Positions 1-7,779 of a DNA stretch of 64,000 bases are shown here, piece by piece. The stretch's first letter is position 1, and each line of letters starts with the position of its first letter. The notes beneath the pieces are model-generated. The model saw only the letters and a program-made list of their open reading frames with translations. It was not told where the DNA came from and did not search any database. The DNA is from Microvirga aerilata. Its GTDB lineage: Bacteria > Pseudomonadota > Alphaproteobacteria > Rhizobiales > Beijerinckiaceae. The DNA lies in NCBI RefSeq assembly GCF_016743775.1, contig NZ_JAEQMY010000015.1, positions 1-64,000 of the forward strand, given 5' to 3'. The translations under genes were made by a program, and so were the position numbers.

Positions 1-978
1 CTGACGCTCGTCCTGATCCTGTCCGTGATCGCCGATCTCGGATTGGGTCCTGCCCGCTACTCCATGCGCGAGGTCGTGCTGGCACTGATGGGATCGCCCG
101 AGGTCTCGCTGCAGATCAGCGTGGTGATCTGGGACATCCGCATGCCGGTGGCGCTCATGGCGGTCGTGGTCGGCGCCGCCCTGTCGGCGGCGGGCGCGCA
201 GATGCAGACCATCCTGAACAATCCGCTCGCGAGCCCCTTCACGCTCGGCATCTCGGCGGCGGCCAGCTTCGGCGCATCGGTGGCGCTGGTGTTCGGCATC
301 GGCTTCCTACCCTGGGCCATCGACTACATCGTGTCGATCAACGCGCTTCTGATGGCGATGCTCGCGGCCCTGTTCATCCATTTCATGAGCCAGCGGCGCG
401 GCGTCACCGTCGAGACCATCGTGCTGCTCGGCATCACCCTGGTCTTCACCTTCAACGCGCTGCTCGCGCTGGTGCAGTATCTCGCGTCGGAGCAGGCGCT
501 GTCGGCGGTCGTGTTCTGGACCATGGGCAGCCTCACCCGCGCCACGTGGCCGAAGCTTGCCATCACCACGGCGGTGCTGGCCGTCTCGCTCCCGCTCTTC
601 GTGCGCCGCGCCTGGGCGCTCACGGCGCTGCGCCTGGGCGAGGACAAGGCCGCGAGCTTCGGCATCAACGTGCGCTGGCTCAGGCTCGAGACCATGATGA
701 TCATCAGCCTGCTCGCCGCCGTGCCGGTGGCGTTCGTCGGCACCATCGGGTTCATCGGGCTGGTCGGCCCGCACATCGCCCGCATGCTGGTGGGCGAGGA
801 TCAGCGCTACTTCCTGCCGGCTTCCGTGTTGTCGGGCGCAGCCATCCTGTCGCTCACTTCGGTGATCAGCAAGTCCATCGTGCCCGGAACGATCTTTCCC
901 ATCGGCATCATCACGGCGCTCGTGGGCGTTCCGTTCCTCTTCAGTCTCATCATGTCCAGCCGGAGGCGCGCATGGTAG
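1..978 (+). CDS. Iron-chelate ABC transporter permease (FecCD family), 5' end cut by window edge
   Basis: This is the inner-membrane permease of a siderophore/ferric-chelate importer. The open frame runs in from base 1 (first residues LTLVLILSV, a membrane segment), so the GTG at base 25 is probably not the true start and the gene is truncated by the window. About 325 residues are visible with many hydrophobic segments. FecCD hallmarks are visible: G-AQMQTILNNPLASP near the N terminus, and FIGLVGPHIARMLVG in the C-terminal half, the region that contacts the ATPase. It overlaps the ATPase gene by 7 bases (ATGGTAG), so the two are translationally coupled. A binding protein and perhaps a second permease should lie upstream. 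The exact chelate cannot be told from sequence. Confidence 0.93.
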   Translation: MTLVLILSVIADLGLGPARYSMREVVLALMGSPEVSLQISVVIWDIRMPVALMAVVVGAALSAAGAQMQTILNNPLASPFTLGISAAASFGASVALVFGIGFLPWAIDYIVSINALLMAMLAALFIHFMSQRRGVTVETIVLLGITLVFTFNALLALVQYLASEQALSAVVFWTMGSLTRATWPKLAITTAVLAVSLPLFVRRAWALTALRLGEDKAASFGINVRWLRLETMMIISLLAAVPVAFVGTIGFIGLVGPHIARMLVGEDQRYFLPASVLSGAAILSLTSVISKSIVPGTIFPIGIITALVGVPFLFSLIMSSRRRAW

Positions 979-1742
979 CGACCCTGCAACTCAACCAAGT
1001 CGGCGTTCGCTACGGCAAGCAGGAGGTGCTCTCGGGCGTCACCACGCCGGTGCTGAAGGGCGGCGAGGTCACGGCGGTGATCGGCCCCAATGCTGCCGGC
1101 AAGTCGAGCCTGTTCCGGCGCATCGCCGGCCTCCTCGACGGACCCGGCGACATCCGCATCGACGACGCCCCGCTCAAGGCGAGCGCGAGCAGCGTCTGCT
1201 ACATGCCGCAGGACACCTCCGTGAACACGGTGCTCACCGTCTACGAGTCGGTGCTGCTTGCCCGCAAGCAGGGCACGGCGCGCAAGGTCACCGACGAGGA
1301 TCTCGAAGAGGTCGACCGCGTCCTGTTCCGCCTGCAGATCGAGGCGATCGCGTTCAAGGGCCTCTCGGAGCTCAGCGGCGGCCAGCGGCAGCTGGTGTCG
1401 CTCGCCCAGGTGCTGGTGCGCGACCCGAGGATCCTGCTCCTCGACGAGCCGACGAGCGCGCTCGACCTTCACCGGCAGGTGGAGGTGCTGGCGCTCATCC
1501 GCTCGCTGGCGCGGGAGCGGGAGATCTGCGTGGTGCTGGCCATCCACGATCTCAACCAGGTGCTGCGCGTGGCCGACCGGGTGATGGTGATCGACGCCGG
1601 CACCATGGTGAGCTGCGGGGCGGTGGACACGGTGATCACGCCGACGCTGCTGCAGAACATCTACAAGGTGGAAGGCCGCATCGAGCGCTGCTCGCGCCTG
1701 TGCCCGCACGTGATCATCGACGGACCGCTCGGGCGCGCGTGA
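972..1742 (+). CDS. Iron-chelate ABC transporter ATP-binding protein (FecE/FepC type)
   Basis: Cytoplasmic ATPase that powers the permease encoded just upstream. The ATG at 972 overlaps the permease stop and gives 256 residues, the usual family length; the open frame extends further upstream but only as a shadow of the permease. All ABC motifs are present in order: Walker A GPNAAGKSS near residue 38, Q-loop YMPQD, signature LSGGQRQ, Walker B ILLLDEPTSALD, and the H-loop in AIHDLNQ. The C-terminal tail has two cysteines (CSRLCPH), as often seen in FecE-like proteins. It is the last gene of the transporter operon; the next gene is on the opposite strand. Confidence 0.95.
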   Translation: MVATLQLNQVGVRYGKQEVLSGVTTPVLKGGEVTAVIGPNAAGKSSLFRRIAGLLDGPGDIRIDDAPLKASASSVCYMPQDTSVNTVLTVYESVLLARKQGTARKVTDEDLEEVDRVLFRLQIEAIAFKGLSELSGGQRQLVSLAQVLVRDPRILLLDEPTSALDLHRQVEVLALIRSLAREREICVVLAIHDLNQVLRVADRVMVIDAGTMVSCGAVDTVITPTLLQNIYKVEGRIERCSRLCPHVIIDGPLGRA

Positions 1743-1761
1743 GCCCGAGGGAGCCGTCCGT

Positions 1762-2472
1762 TCAGGGCGTGCCTGTCCGGTCCGTGAGCGCCGGCGTCAG
1801 CATGCGTCCGCGGTTGATCAAACCCGCCACGCAGGCCGCCAGGGACAGGGCCGCCCGGTCGGATCTTTCCAAACGCAGGCAGCTCACATACTGGCGCATC
1901 AGCTCCACGGTCACATAGTGGAAGGCCACGTCCGAGCCGCGGGCCGGCCTCATGCGCAAAGAGGCGGTCATGAGCTTGTCGAGATACTGCAGCTGCTCGC
2001 TCTGCGGCTCGGCCAGGAAGCCGCTCAGGCCGCCGAAGCTGTCCTCGAAATGCCCCCACAGGAGAGTGACGTTTTTTGCGGCCTTGTCCTGCTGATGCGG
2101 ATCGAGCGCCTGGAACTCGGCAAGGAGCTCCCAGACCGGATCGCGCTCCAGCGCCTCCTCCTCCGGGGTGGCGAGGGGGATGAAGGGAAGCAGCGTGCGC
2201 GTGTGCGCCAGGATGGTCGGGCGGGCCGCATCCCACCCGGCGAACACCTTGGGAAAAACGATCAGCGCAGTGGCCAGAACGGTCTGGTCGAGCGTTCCGC
2301 TCACCCGGCTGAGGGCCGGGCGCACCGCGTCGCCGCATTTCCCGGCCAGCCGCCACTGGAGATGACAGAGTTTGTAGAATAGCTCCAGCCTCTGAAGGAG
2401 GCCGCTCTTCGGTTCGTCGTCGACATGCCAGGGGAAGTTGAAGTTGCTCCGAGGTTGAGACAGGCCACTCAT
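1762..2472 (-). CDS. Hypothetical protein, 236 residues, family not recognised
   Basis: I do not recognise this protein. It starts at an ATG (MSGLSQPRSNF) and is predicted soluble: no signal peptide or clear membrane span. The sequence is rich in Leu, Ala and charged residues with helix-like patterning (for example LLQRLELFYKLCHLQW and LDKLMTASLRMR), suggesting an all-helical fold. It converges on the iron-transport ATPase, leaving only 19 bases between the stops. Codon use looks like its neighbours. A longer overlapping frame (1661-2509) reads into the ATPase gene and is judged a shadow. Being encoded beside an iron importer is not enough to assign a role. Confidence 0.7.
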   Translation of the reverse strand: MSGLSQPRSNFNFPWHVDDEPKSGLLQRLELFYKLCHLQWRLAGKCGDAVRPALSRVSGTLDQTVLATALIVFPKVFAGWDAARPTILAHTRTLLPFIPLATPEEEALERDPVWELLAEFQALDPHQQDKAAKNVTLLWGHFEDSFGGLSGFLAEPQSEQLQYLDKLMTASLRMRPARGSDVAFHYVTVELMRQYVSCLRLERSDRAALSLAACVAGLINRGRMLTPALTDRTGTP

Positions 2473-2820
2473 TAGTTCGATAATCCGATCCGCAAATCAC
2501 TTCCGACACGGCTCGGGTTCATACATGAACAATCCAGGCAACTTTGAGGCCCCAGTGGCGGGCTCCTGAACTTCATACGTTTCCGATGTCGCTACACTGA
2601 CGCATTAGGATTATACTTACATTATAAGTTATATTTCCTTTTATTCCTTTAGGGAAGTCTACACGTCTGCCGGTGCGGTCTCGCCCTTTCGGCCTCGGGA
2701 GCAGGTCTCCAATCCCGTAACAGCCGGTTGAACCTGCCGTATCGCCATGTTATAAAATCCAAAGCCTTTCCTGAGCCGATAGCGGTCCCTGCTGCGGCCC
2801 CTCCCCTGAAGGATTATCCC
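2473..2820. other. Intergenic region, AT-rich island, divergent promoters expected
   Basis: About 350 bases without a convincing gene between two divergently transcribed genes. The centre (about 2600-2655) is strikingly AT-rich compared with the rest of the window and contains the inverted repeat ACTTA-N5-TAAGT at 2615-2629. It is a plausible promoter/operator region for the RTX gene at 2821 and the orphan gene at 2472. I could not pick a confident -35/-10 pair. Confidence 0.5.
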
Positions 2821-3585
2821 ATGGCCAAAATCGTCACTCCCTCCGTGCCCGCCTCGCTGCCGATCATCGATTCAGGGGACCATATCCTCCAAGGCGGCGC
2901 GTCCGGCGATGTTTTCATGATCATGTCAAGCGAGTTCAGCCTGACCATCAATGGAAGCGACGGCAGCGACTGGATCCTGTTCAACGAGGGATCCATCACG
3001 TTCGACATGAACCAGACGGCTGCGCAGAATACCGGCTACGGCACTCACACGATCAGCAGCATCGAAGGTATCGTGACCTCGAACCGCCTGGAACTCCCGG
3101 GTCAGGACGCGATCATCGGCAACGCCAGCGACAACGTTTTCATGACATACCATGGAGACGACAAGATCGAAGCCGGCGACGGACGCGACTTCATCCTCGC
3201 CGGCTCCGGCAACGACACTGTGACCGGCGGAAACGGCACCGATTACTTCATTTTCGGCGACAAGCTGGATAAGAAGACGAACGTCGATAAAGTCACGGAT
3301 TTCAAGCATAAGACCGATAAGATCGTGCTGTCCAAGTATGGCTATGACGATCTGGGCGGCAAGTTCAGCGTCTTCGCCAAGGCCGGAAAGGCCGGAGACC
3401 TGAAGAAGAGCGCTTTTTACGAGGGCAAGAAGGCCCACGATAAGGACGACAGGATCATCTACGACAAGAAGACCGGCGCGCTGTATTACGATCCGGACGG
3501 CACCGGCAAGGTGGCTCAGGTCAAGTTCGCGACGCTGACGAACAAGCCGAAGGGCATTACCGCCGACGACTTCTACATCATGTGA
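2821..3585 (+). CDS. RTX-type Ca-binding secreted protein (short)
   Basis: Predicted extracellular protein exported by a type I secretion system (no Sec signal peptide). I chose the ATG at 2821 (MAKIVTPSV) because TGAAGGA lies 7 bases upstream; the frame extends to 2728 without a ribosome site. The protein has 254 residues. Residues ~98-145 carry degenerate Gly/Asp nonapeptides (GDDKIEAGDGRD, GSGNDTVTGGNGTD) that bind Ca in the RTX fold. Residues ~146-254 form a Lys-rich domain with DKDDRIIYDKK and YYDPDGTG and end in DDFYIM, a typical uncleaved type I signal. The same C-terminal module occurs in the RTX protein at 33499-35232. No type I exporter genes are in the window. Substrate or function unknown. 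Confidence 0.85.
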   Translation: MAKIVTPSVPASLPIIDSGDHILQGGASGDVFMIMSSEFSLTINGSDGSDWILFNEGSITFDMNQTAAQNTGYGTHTISSIEGIVTSNRLELPGQDAIIGNASDNVFMTYHGDDKIEAGDGRDFILAGSGNDTVTGGNGTDYFIFGDKLDKKTNVDKVTDFKHKTDKIVLSKYGYDDLGGKFSVFAKAGKAGDLKKSAFYEGKKAHDKDDRIIYDKKTGALYYDPDGTGKVAQVKFATLTNKPKGITADDFYIM

Positions 3586-3726
3586 GAACGCTGGCCCTCA
3601 TAGGGTTGGGCTTGAGGGGGTGGGGAGGAGGCATAGCGCTCCTCCCTTCATCCTTCATGGCATCGTCTGGCATGAGGGCTTCGCGCCGATGGCGCGGTCC
3701 GCCCGGACCGCCCCTGCCGGACCGCG

Positions 3727-4104
3727 TCAGTTGGGGTAGTACGGCTCGAAGGTGCTCTTCATGGGGTGCGGGTTCCAATCCTGGCGTGAGGCCGATAGCA
3801 CCCTCCGCTCCCCGGACCAGCGGCGCTTGAATTGTCTGGCGGCCTCCCGGTCCTTGAAGCCGACGAGGCCCAAGCCGCGGCCGAACTGATGGAAGTCGTA
3901 GGAGGCCCCCTCCTCTTCCAGCCAGCGGACAACCTGAAGCCTGAGGGCGCGCCGGCCCTCGTTCCAGACATCCCAGTCGTTGACCATGAACACAACAGGC
4001 CAGAGCTTGGCATAGGCCTCAGCCTCGTGGCAGGCGGACGTCGCCAGCTCTTCATCGCGTATGGTGTCTACGATGACGGTCTTGAACTCTTCCAGTTCTG
4101 TCAT
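3727..4104 (-). CDS. Conserved-looking hypothetical protein, 125 residues
   Basis: Start ATG at 4104 (MTELEEFKTVIVDTIRDEEL). Soluble, no signal peptide. The N-terminal third is acidic and helical; the C-terminal part contains DFHQFGRGLGLVGFKDREAA, which looks like a small alpha/beta domain with a substrate or nucleic-acid surface, but I do not recognise the family. It lies convergent to the RTX gene, with about 140 bases between the stops. A 12-base perfect palindrome sits 22 bases upstream of the start and could be an operator. Base composition matches the surrounding genes. Confidence 0.65.
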   Translation of the reverse strand: MTELEEFKTVIVDTIRDEELATSACHEAEAYAKLWPVVFMVNDWDVWNEGRRALRLQVVRWLEEEGASYDFHQFGRGLGLVGFKDREAARQFKRRWSGERRVLSASRQDWNPHPMKSTFEPYYPN

Positions 4105-4125
4105 GGCCTACATCTCACGTTGTTG

Positions 4126-4137
4126 AACACGCGTGTT
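4126..4137. promoter_or_regulatory. 12-bp perfect palindrome AACACGCGTGTT, possible operator
   Basis: Located 22 bases before the start codon of the minus-strand gene 3727-4104, in the expected promoter area. The sequence is fully self-complementary. No regulator is encoded next to it, so the role is a guess based only on position and symmetry. Confidence 0.35.
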
Positions 4138-4530
4138 GCAGTCGCGCCAGGTTCAGGCACCCAGAGTAACAAACCTACCTCACAAGAGGTAAACGAACGG
4201 CAATTTGGGTGGTTCCGGCCCTATGCCACTTGCGCGTCGAGCCAGCCGCCCTATTCCCGCAACCCCGCCGCCTTCTGCAAGCGCACGATCCTCGGCAACC
4301 GCGCCGAGGACGGTCGGAGCGGGATTGAAGACCCGGCCGTCTTAAAGGATCCCTAAGGCGCAACAGGGCGAGAGCCGAAAGGAACGCCCCCTTAGCATCC
4401 GCACCTTGCGGGCCGCAGCGGAAACCAGGAAGTCCAGGCAGCGCCCACCCGTCAAAGCGCCCGGCGGAAGAGCAAATATTCAAAAACTAGGACGAACGGG
4501 AACTTCGATAGAATAGATTTCCCAGCACAT

Positions 4531-4578
4531 AAGAAAAAGGGCCACGACCAGCCATTTATGACTGTGTTCGTGACCCTT
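4531..4578 (-). terminator. Intrinsic terminator for leftward transcription
   Basis: Read on the minus strand, an 11-bp stem (AAGGGTCACGA with TCGTGGCCCTT, one A/C mismatch) with a 20-base loop is followed directly by TTTTTCTT. This is a textbook Rho-independent terminator. It would end transcription of the minus-strand genes at 5535-4875, or of an unseen small RNA in the 4579-4870 gap. Confidence 0.7.
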
Positions 4579-4586
4579 AAGACCGT

Positions 4587-4784
4587 ATTTTGCCCCTACG
4601 GTTAACGCTGCATAAAACAAACATTCCGCCTCAGCAAGCAAAATAGTTTACAAATAAACTACATAGAGCGTCAGAATGGCGCAGTTAATCTATTGACATG
4701 CGCAATCAATCTCATGATTCGACACATTTTCGACAGAATACTCCATGAATAGATAGGTTCTCGACCTTTTATTTGCCCCTACGG
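4587..4784 (+). repeat. Pair of direct repeats TTTGCCCCTACGG in hairpin loops
   Basis: Two copies, ending at 4601 and 4784, about 183 bases apart. With a one-base gap the match extends leftwards to a shared GACC, making roughly 22 bases. In copy 1 the C-rich segment sits in the loop of an ACCGTA/TACGGT stem; in copy 2 in the loop of a CGACC/GGTCG stem. C-rich loops are typical of alphaproteobacterial small RNAs that pair with ribosome-binding sites, but no function is shown here. Confidence 0.5.
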
Positions 4785-4828
4785 GTCGGACCTTATAGCG
4801 CCCTCTGAAAAGCGGGCGCTTTCTTTTT
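4693..4828 (+). ncRNA. Candidate small RNA with promoter-like box and terminator
   Basis: A TTGACA box at 4693-4698 is followed about 130 bases later by a Rho-independent terminator (see 4797-4828) with no rightward ORF between. If the box is a -35 element, the transcript would start near 4725-4730 and be about 100 nt, carrying a hairpin with a C-rich loop (CGACC...GCCCCTACG...GGTCG, 4763-4788). The -10 element is poor. No known RNA family was recognised. The annotation rests on the terminator having no other gene to serve. Confidence 0.4.
4797..4828 (+). terminator. Intrinsic terminator for rightward transcription
   Basis: Stem AGCGCCC (4797-4803) with GGGCGCT (4814-4820), 10-base loop, then TTCTTTTT. 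The T tract is on the plus strand, while the neighbouring genes at 4875-5535 are on the minus strand, so it must end a rightward transcript that begins in the gap. Confidence 0.65.
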
Positions 4829-4874
4829 GGGAAATCGCCCCCCCGCAAGCGCCTCATGGCATATAGCCAAGAAC

Positions 4875-5165
4875 TCAGGACGCTCCCTGAGGGGCGAAAA
4901 AGCAGATGATGGCCCGGGTCCTGGGTTCCTCGCAGAGGTGGAATTTGGCATCCGGGGACATCTTGGCGTATTCCCGCCCGACGAGGCGTCCATCCCAGAG
5001 CCGCCATCCCTCGGCGGTCTCGGTCACGGTCTCACCCCGGGCCTCGACAAGCTCCCGGCAATCGTGTTCGTCGCAGCACCAGGCCGGATACCAGCTATGG
5101 GCCAGAGCCTGGCCGGCGCAGAGCCAGGCCGCCACAAATATCATCCGTCCGCAACCAACGGCCAT
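4875..5165 (-). CDS. Small exported protein with HSWYP-CC-DC motif
   Basis: 96 residues starting MAVGCGRMIFVAAW, a signal peptide with a cleavage site probably after ALA (before HSWYP). The mature part starts with HSWYPAWCCDEHDC, a Cys/His cluster that recurs in short periplasmic hypothetical proteins of Rhizobiales (established pattern, function unknown). It also has FHLCEEP and a C-terminal CFFAPQ; four or more cysteines suggest disulfides or metal binding in the periplasm. Real coding sequence is supported by the signal peptide and motif; the two other frames crossing it (4690-5007, 4827-5204) are shadows. Downstream transcription probably ends at the terminator 4531-4578. Confidence 0.8.
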   Translation of the reverse strand: MAVGCGRMIFVAAWLCAGQALAHSWYPAWCCDEHDCRELVEARGETVTETAEGWRLWDGRLVGREYAKMSPDAKFHLCEEPRTRAIICFFAPQGAS

Positions 5166-5292
5166 TCAGGACAAACCTCTTGCGGGAGGCAAAGCCTCGA
5201 CTGACAAGCCTGGTCCCGATCTTGGGACGCGCCGAGCGGCGCGTCCAGCCCTGCCCCAGCGTTAGGGCAGAGCCTTATTCACCTGGAATGCT

Positions 5293-5535
5293 CTATTCCT
5301 TGGTGTGGAAGTAGGGCTCGACCTTGCCCCTGAGCTTGATGGTCATGGGATTGCCGTGGCGATCCTTGGCATTGCCGGCGGTCACGCGCACCCAGCCTTC
5401 GCTGACGCAATACTCGTCCACATTGGTCTTCTCGGCCCCGTTGAAGCGGATGCCCACGCCCTTCGCGATCAGCTCCTCGTTGAAATAGGGGCTGTTCGGG
5501 TTCGAGGACAGGCGGTCGGGAAGCGTGTCGGTCAT
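5293..5535 (-). CDS. DUF3297 family protein
   Basis: 80-residue cytosolic protein that matches the DUF3297 pattern: MTDTLPDRLSSNPNSPYF, GVGIRFNG-EKTNV, EYCVSEGWVRV, and MTIKLRGKVEPYF near the end. The family is short, highly conserved and widespread in Proteobacteria, with no established function. Length is normal for the family and the ATG at 5535 fits the conserved N terminus. It is divergent from kynA; about 180 bases separate the two starts. High confidence in the gene and family, none in the role. Confidence 0.9.
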   Translation of the reverse strand: MTDTLPDRLSSNPNSPYFNEELIAKGVGIRFNGAEKTNVDEYCVSEGWVRVTAGNAKDRHGNPMTIKLRGKVEPYFHTKE

Positions 5536-5650
5536 GCGAAGAATTCTCCAATCGTGGGTATGGGGTCGGCCGGCAACCTATCCTCTTGTGCCCTGAAAGC
5601 CAATTGCGGCTCCCTCCCCGTGACAAGAGCCCCGCGATACCCTACTTTCG

Positions 5651-5680
5651 TTGAACTCCCGGGCCGGGAGACCATAATCC
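5651..5680 (+). promoter_or_regulatory. Likely kynA promoter with inverted repeat in the spacer
   Basis: TTGAAC (5651-5656), 18-base spacer, TAATCC (5675-5680), ending 33 bases before the TTG start of kynA. An inverted repeat CTCCCG-GGC-CGGGAG (5656-5670) sits between the two boxes, where a bound repressor would block RNA polymerase. The regulator is not in the window. Motif match is partial. Confidence 0.45.
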
Positions 5681-5713
5681 GCGCCACAAGCGGAAGCAGA
5701 CAGGGAGAGAGAT

Positions 5714-6538
5714 TTGTCGGCTGCGACAGACGGGATCCACACCGATTTTTCCGACGGCATGAGCTATGGGGACTATCTCCGGCTCGACACCCTCCTGTCC
5801 GCCCAAACCCCTCTCACGGGCGAGCACGACGAGCTTCTCTTCATCACCATCCACCAGGTGATGGAGCTGTGGCTCAAGCTTCTGAACCGGGAGCTCGACA
5901 CGGCGCTCGCCCATATCAGGGCGGACGAGCTGCAGCCCGCCTTCAAGTGCACGGCCCGCATCAACCGGATTCAGGAGCAGCTGATCCAGGCCTGGACGGT
6001 GCTGTCCACCATGACGCCGTCCGACTACCTGAGCTTCCGCCCGGCGCTCGGCAAATCCTCGGGCTTCCAGTCCTGGCAGTACCGGCTCGTGGAGTTCAAG
6101 CTCGGGGCCAAGGATGCGGGCAAGATGGCGCCGCACCGGCACCGGAGCGATCTTGCGGAACAGTTGGAGGCCGCCTACCGGGCGCCGAGCCTCTATGACG
6201 AATCCCTACGCCTGCTGGCCCGGCGCGGATACGCCGTGCCGGTCGAGGTGCTGGAGCGCGACCTGACGCAGCCCTATGCGGCGCATCCGGGCGTCGAGGC
6301 CGTGTGGGAGGAGATCTACCGCCATTCCGGCGAGCATTTCGACCTCTACGAGCTTGCCGAGGAACTGGTGGATCTTGAGGACGCCTTCCAGCAATGGCGC
6401 TTCCGGCACATGAAGACCGTGGAGCGCATCATCGGCATGCGCAGCGGCACGGGGGGCAGCACCGGCGTGAGCTACCTGCGCAAGGCGCTGGAAAAGTACT
6501 TCTTCCCCGAGCTCTGGTCCGTGCGCGGCAAGATCTAA
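5714..6538 (+). CDS. kynA: Tryptophan 2,3-dioxygenase
   Basis: Heme enzyme that opens the indole ring of L-tryptophan to N-formylkynurenine, the first step of the kynurenine route. 274 residues, normal for bacterial TDO. Family features: MSYGDYLRLDTLL, HDELLFITIHQVMELW (distal His of the heme pocket), SDYLSFRPALGKSSGFQSWQYR, and RHMKTVERIIGMRSGTGGSTGVSYLRKAL with the proximal heme His and the substrate-binding TGGS loop. The start is a TTG at 5714, preceded by AGGGAGAGA; no ATG fits the conserved N terminus. It is followed after 15 bases by the kynureninase-like gene, so they form an operon. A separate formamidase (kynB) gene is not seen here. Confidence 0.96.
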   Translation: MSAATDGIHTDFSDGMSYGDYLRLDTLLSAQTPLTGEHDELLFITIHQVMELWLKLLNRELDTALAHIRADELQPAFKCTARINRIQEQLIQAWTVLSTMTPSDYLSFRPALGKSSGFQSWQYRLVEFKLGAKDAGKMAPHRHRSDLAEQLEAAYRAPSLYDESLRLLARRGYAVPVEVLERDLTQPYAAHPGVEAVWEEIYRHSGEHFDLYELAEELVDLEDAFQQWRFRHMKTVERIIGMRSGTGGSTGVSYLRKALEKYFFPELWSVRGKI

Positions 6539-6553
6539 TCAGGTAGGATCATC

Positions 6554-7747
6554 ATGCTTGACCTGCGTTCCCAATTCTCCCGCTTCCTCAACACCGAGCC
6601 GGACCGCCTGCACTTCGCAGCCCACAGCCATCACCCCTGGCCCGATGTGACCCGCGAGGCGCAACTGCGGGCCTGGGACGATGCCGCCCGCCTGATGGAC
6701 GACAAGTGGGAGCACGTGCTCGGCCCCGTCCTCGACGAGTTTCGCGGCCATGCGGCGGAGCATCTCGGCCTGCCCGATCCGTCCACCATCGCGGTGGCGC
6801 CCAACACCCATGAGCTTCTCAAGCGCATCCTGTCGTGCTTCCCGGCGGATCGACTGATCCGCATCCTTACCTCGGACGGCGAGTTCCACTCCTTCACTCG
6901 CCAGATGGCGCGCCTGGAGGAGGAGCGAGCCGTGTCGGTGACGCGGGTGCCGGTCGAGCCCTTCACGACCTTCGAGGATCGCTTCTTTTCGGCCGCCCAG
7001 GACGGCTACGATCTCGTCTTCGTGAGCCAGGTCTTCTTCAATTCGGGCTTTGCGCCGGACGGGCGCAGGGTCGCCGAATGCGCCAGCGACGGGGCCATGA
7101 TCGTGATCGACGGCTATCACGGCTTCATGGCGCGTCCCACCGACCTGAGCGCCATCGCCGAGCGCGTGTTCTACATGGCGGGCGGCTACAAATACGCCAT
7201 GGCGGGCGAAGGCGCGTGCTTCATGCACTGCCCGCCCGGCTGGGGCCCGCGCCCGCGCGATACCGGCTGGTACGCCGCCTTCGGCAACCTGATGGGCGCG
7301 CAGAGCGGACAGGTGGGCTACAGCCAGGACGGCTGGCGCTTCATGGGCGCGACCTTCGACCCGTCGGGCCTCTACCGCTTCAACGCGGTGATGCGCTGGC
7401 TCGCGGAAGAAGGCATCACGCCGGGCATCATTCACGCCCACGCGAAGGCGCTGCAGCAGCACTTCCTGCGGCGCATCTCCGATTCCGCCTTGTTCGAGCA
7501 GGCCTCCCTCGTGGTGCCGGCCGACGAAACCCGGCGCGGCAACTTCCTCACCTTCGAGACCCCGCAGGCGCAGGCCATCCACCGCGACCTGAAGGACCTG
7601 CGGGTGGTCACCGACGTGCGCGGCCACCGCCTGCGCCTGGGCTTCGGCATCTACCAGACGGAAGAGGAAGTGGACGACCTGGTCCGGCGCATCGACGAGG
7701 CCGGGGCGATCGAATCCATGGCGGCGGATACGTCATCGGCGGCCTAG
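6554..7747 (+). CDS. Kynureninase-like PLP enzyme (class V aminotransferase fold)
   Basis: 397 residues, cytosolic PLP-dependent enzyme of fold type I. The PLP lysine is in YMAGGYKYAMAGEG (about residue 214), and IVIDGYHGF carries the Asp that contacts the pyridine nitrogen. The order kynA then this gene indicates that it acts on kynurenine (kynureninase: kynurenine to anthranilate plus alanine). However, the sequence departs from classical KynU (which has a WCSYKYLNGGPG-like lysine loop), so it may be a variant kynureninase or an aminotransferase/lyase of related specificity. AGGTAGGA precedes the ATG at 6554. It ends before a pair of dispersed repeats that probably close the operon. Confidence 0.75.
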   Translation: MLDLRSQFSRFLNTEPDRLHFAAHSHHPWPDVTREAQLRAWDDAARLMDDKWEHVLGPVLDEFRGHAAEHLGLPDPSTIAVAPNTHELLKRILSCFPADRLIRILTSDGEFHSFTRQMARLEEERAVSVTRVPVEPFTTFEDRFFSAAQDGYDLVFVSQVFFNSGFAPDGRRVAECASDGAMIVIDGYHGFMARPTDLSAIAERVFYMAGGYKYAMAGEGACFMHCPPGWGPRPRDTGWYAAFGNLMGAQSGQVGYSQDGWRFMGATFDPSGLYRFNAVMRWLAEEGITPGIIHAHAKALQQHFLRRISDSALFEQASLVVPADETRRGNFLTFETPQAQAIHRDLKDLRVVTDVRGHRLRLGFGIYQTEEEVDDLVRRIDEAGAIESMAADTSSAA

Positions 7748-7779
7748 CGCATCGTGCGGACCCTTGGGCGACGCCCATG

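Noticed and set aside
1661..2509. 282-residue minus-strand frame overlapping the iron-transport ATPase and the 1762-2472 gene
   Set aside because: Its composition is Arg/Gly/Ala-rich and it overlaps the end of a certain gene; the 236-residue frame is the better candidate.
4175..4483. 102-residue minus-strand frame in the 4105-4874 gap
   Set aside because: Arg/Gly/Cys-rich, no ribosome site, no recognisable fold.
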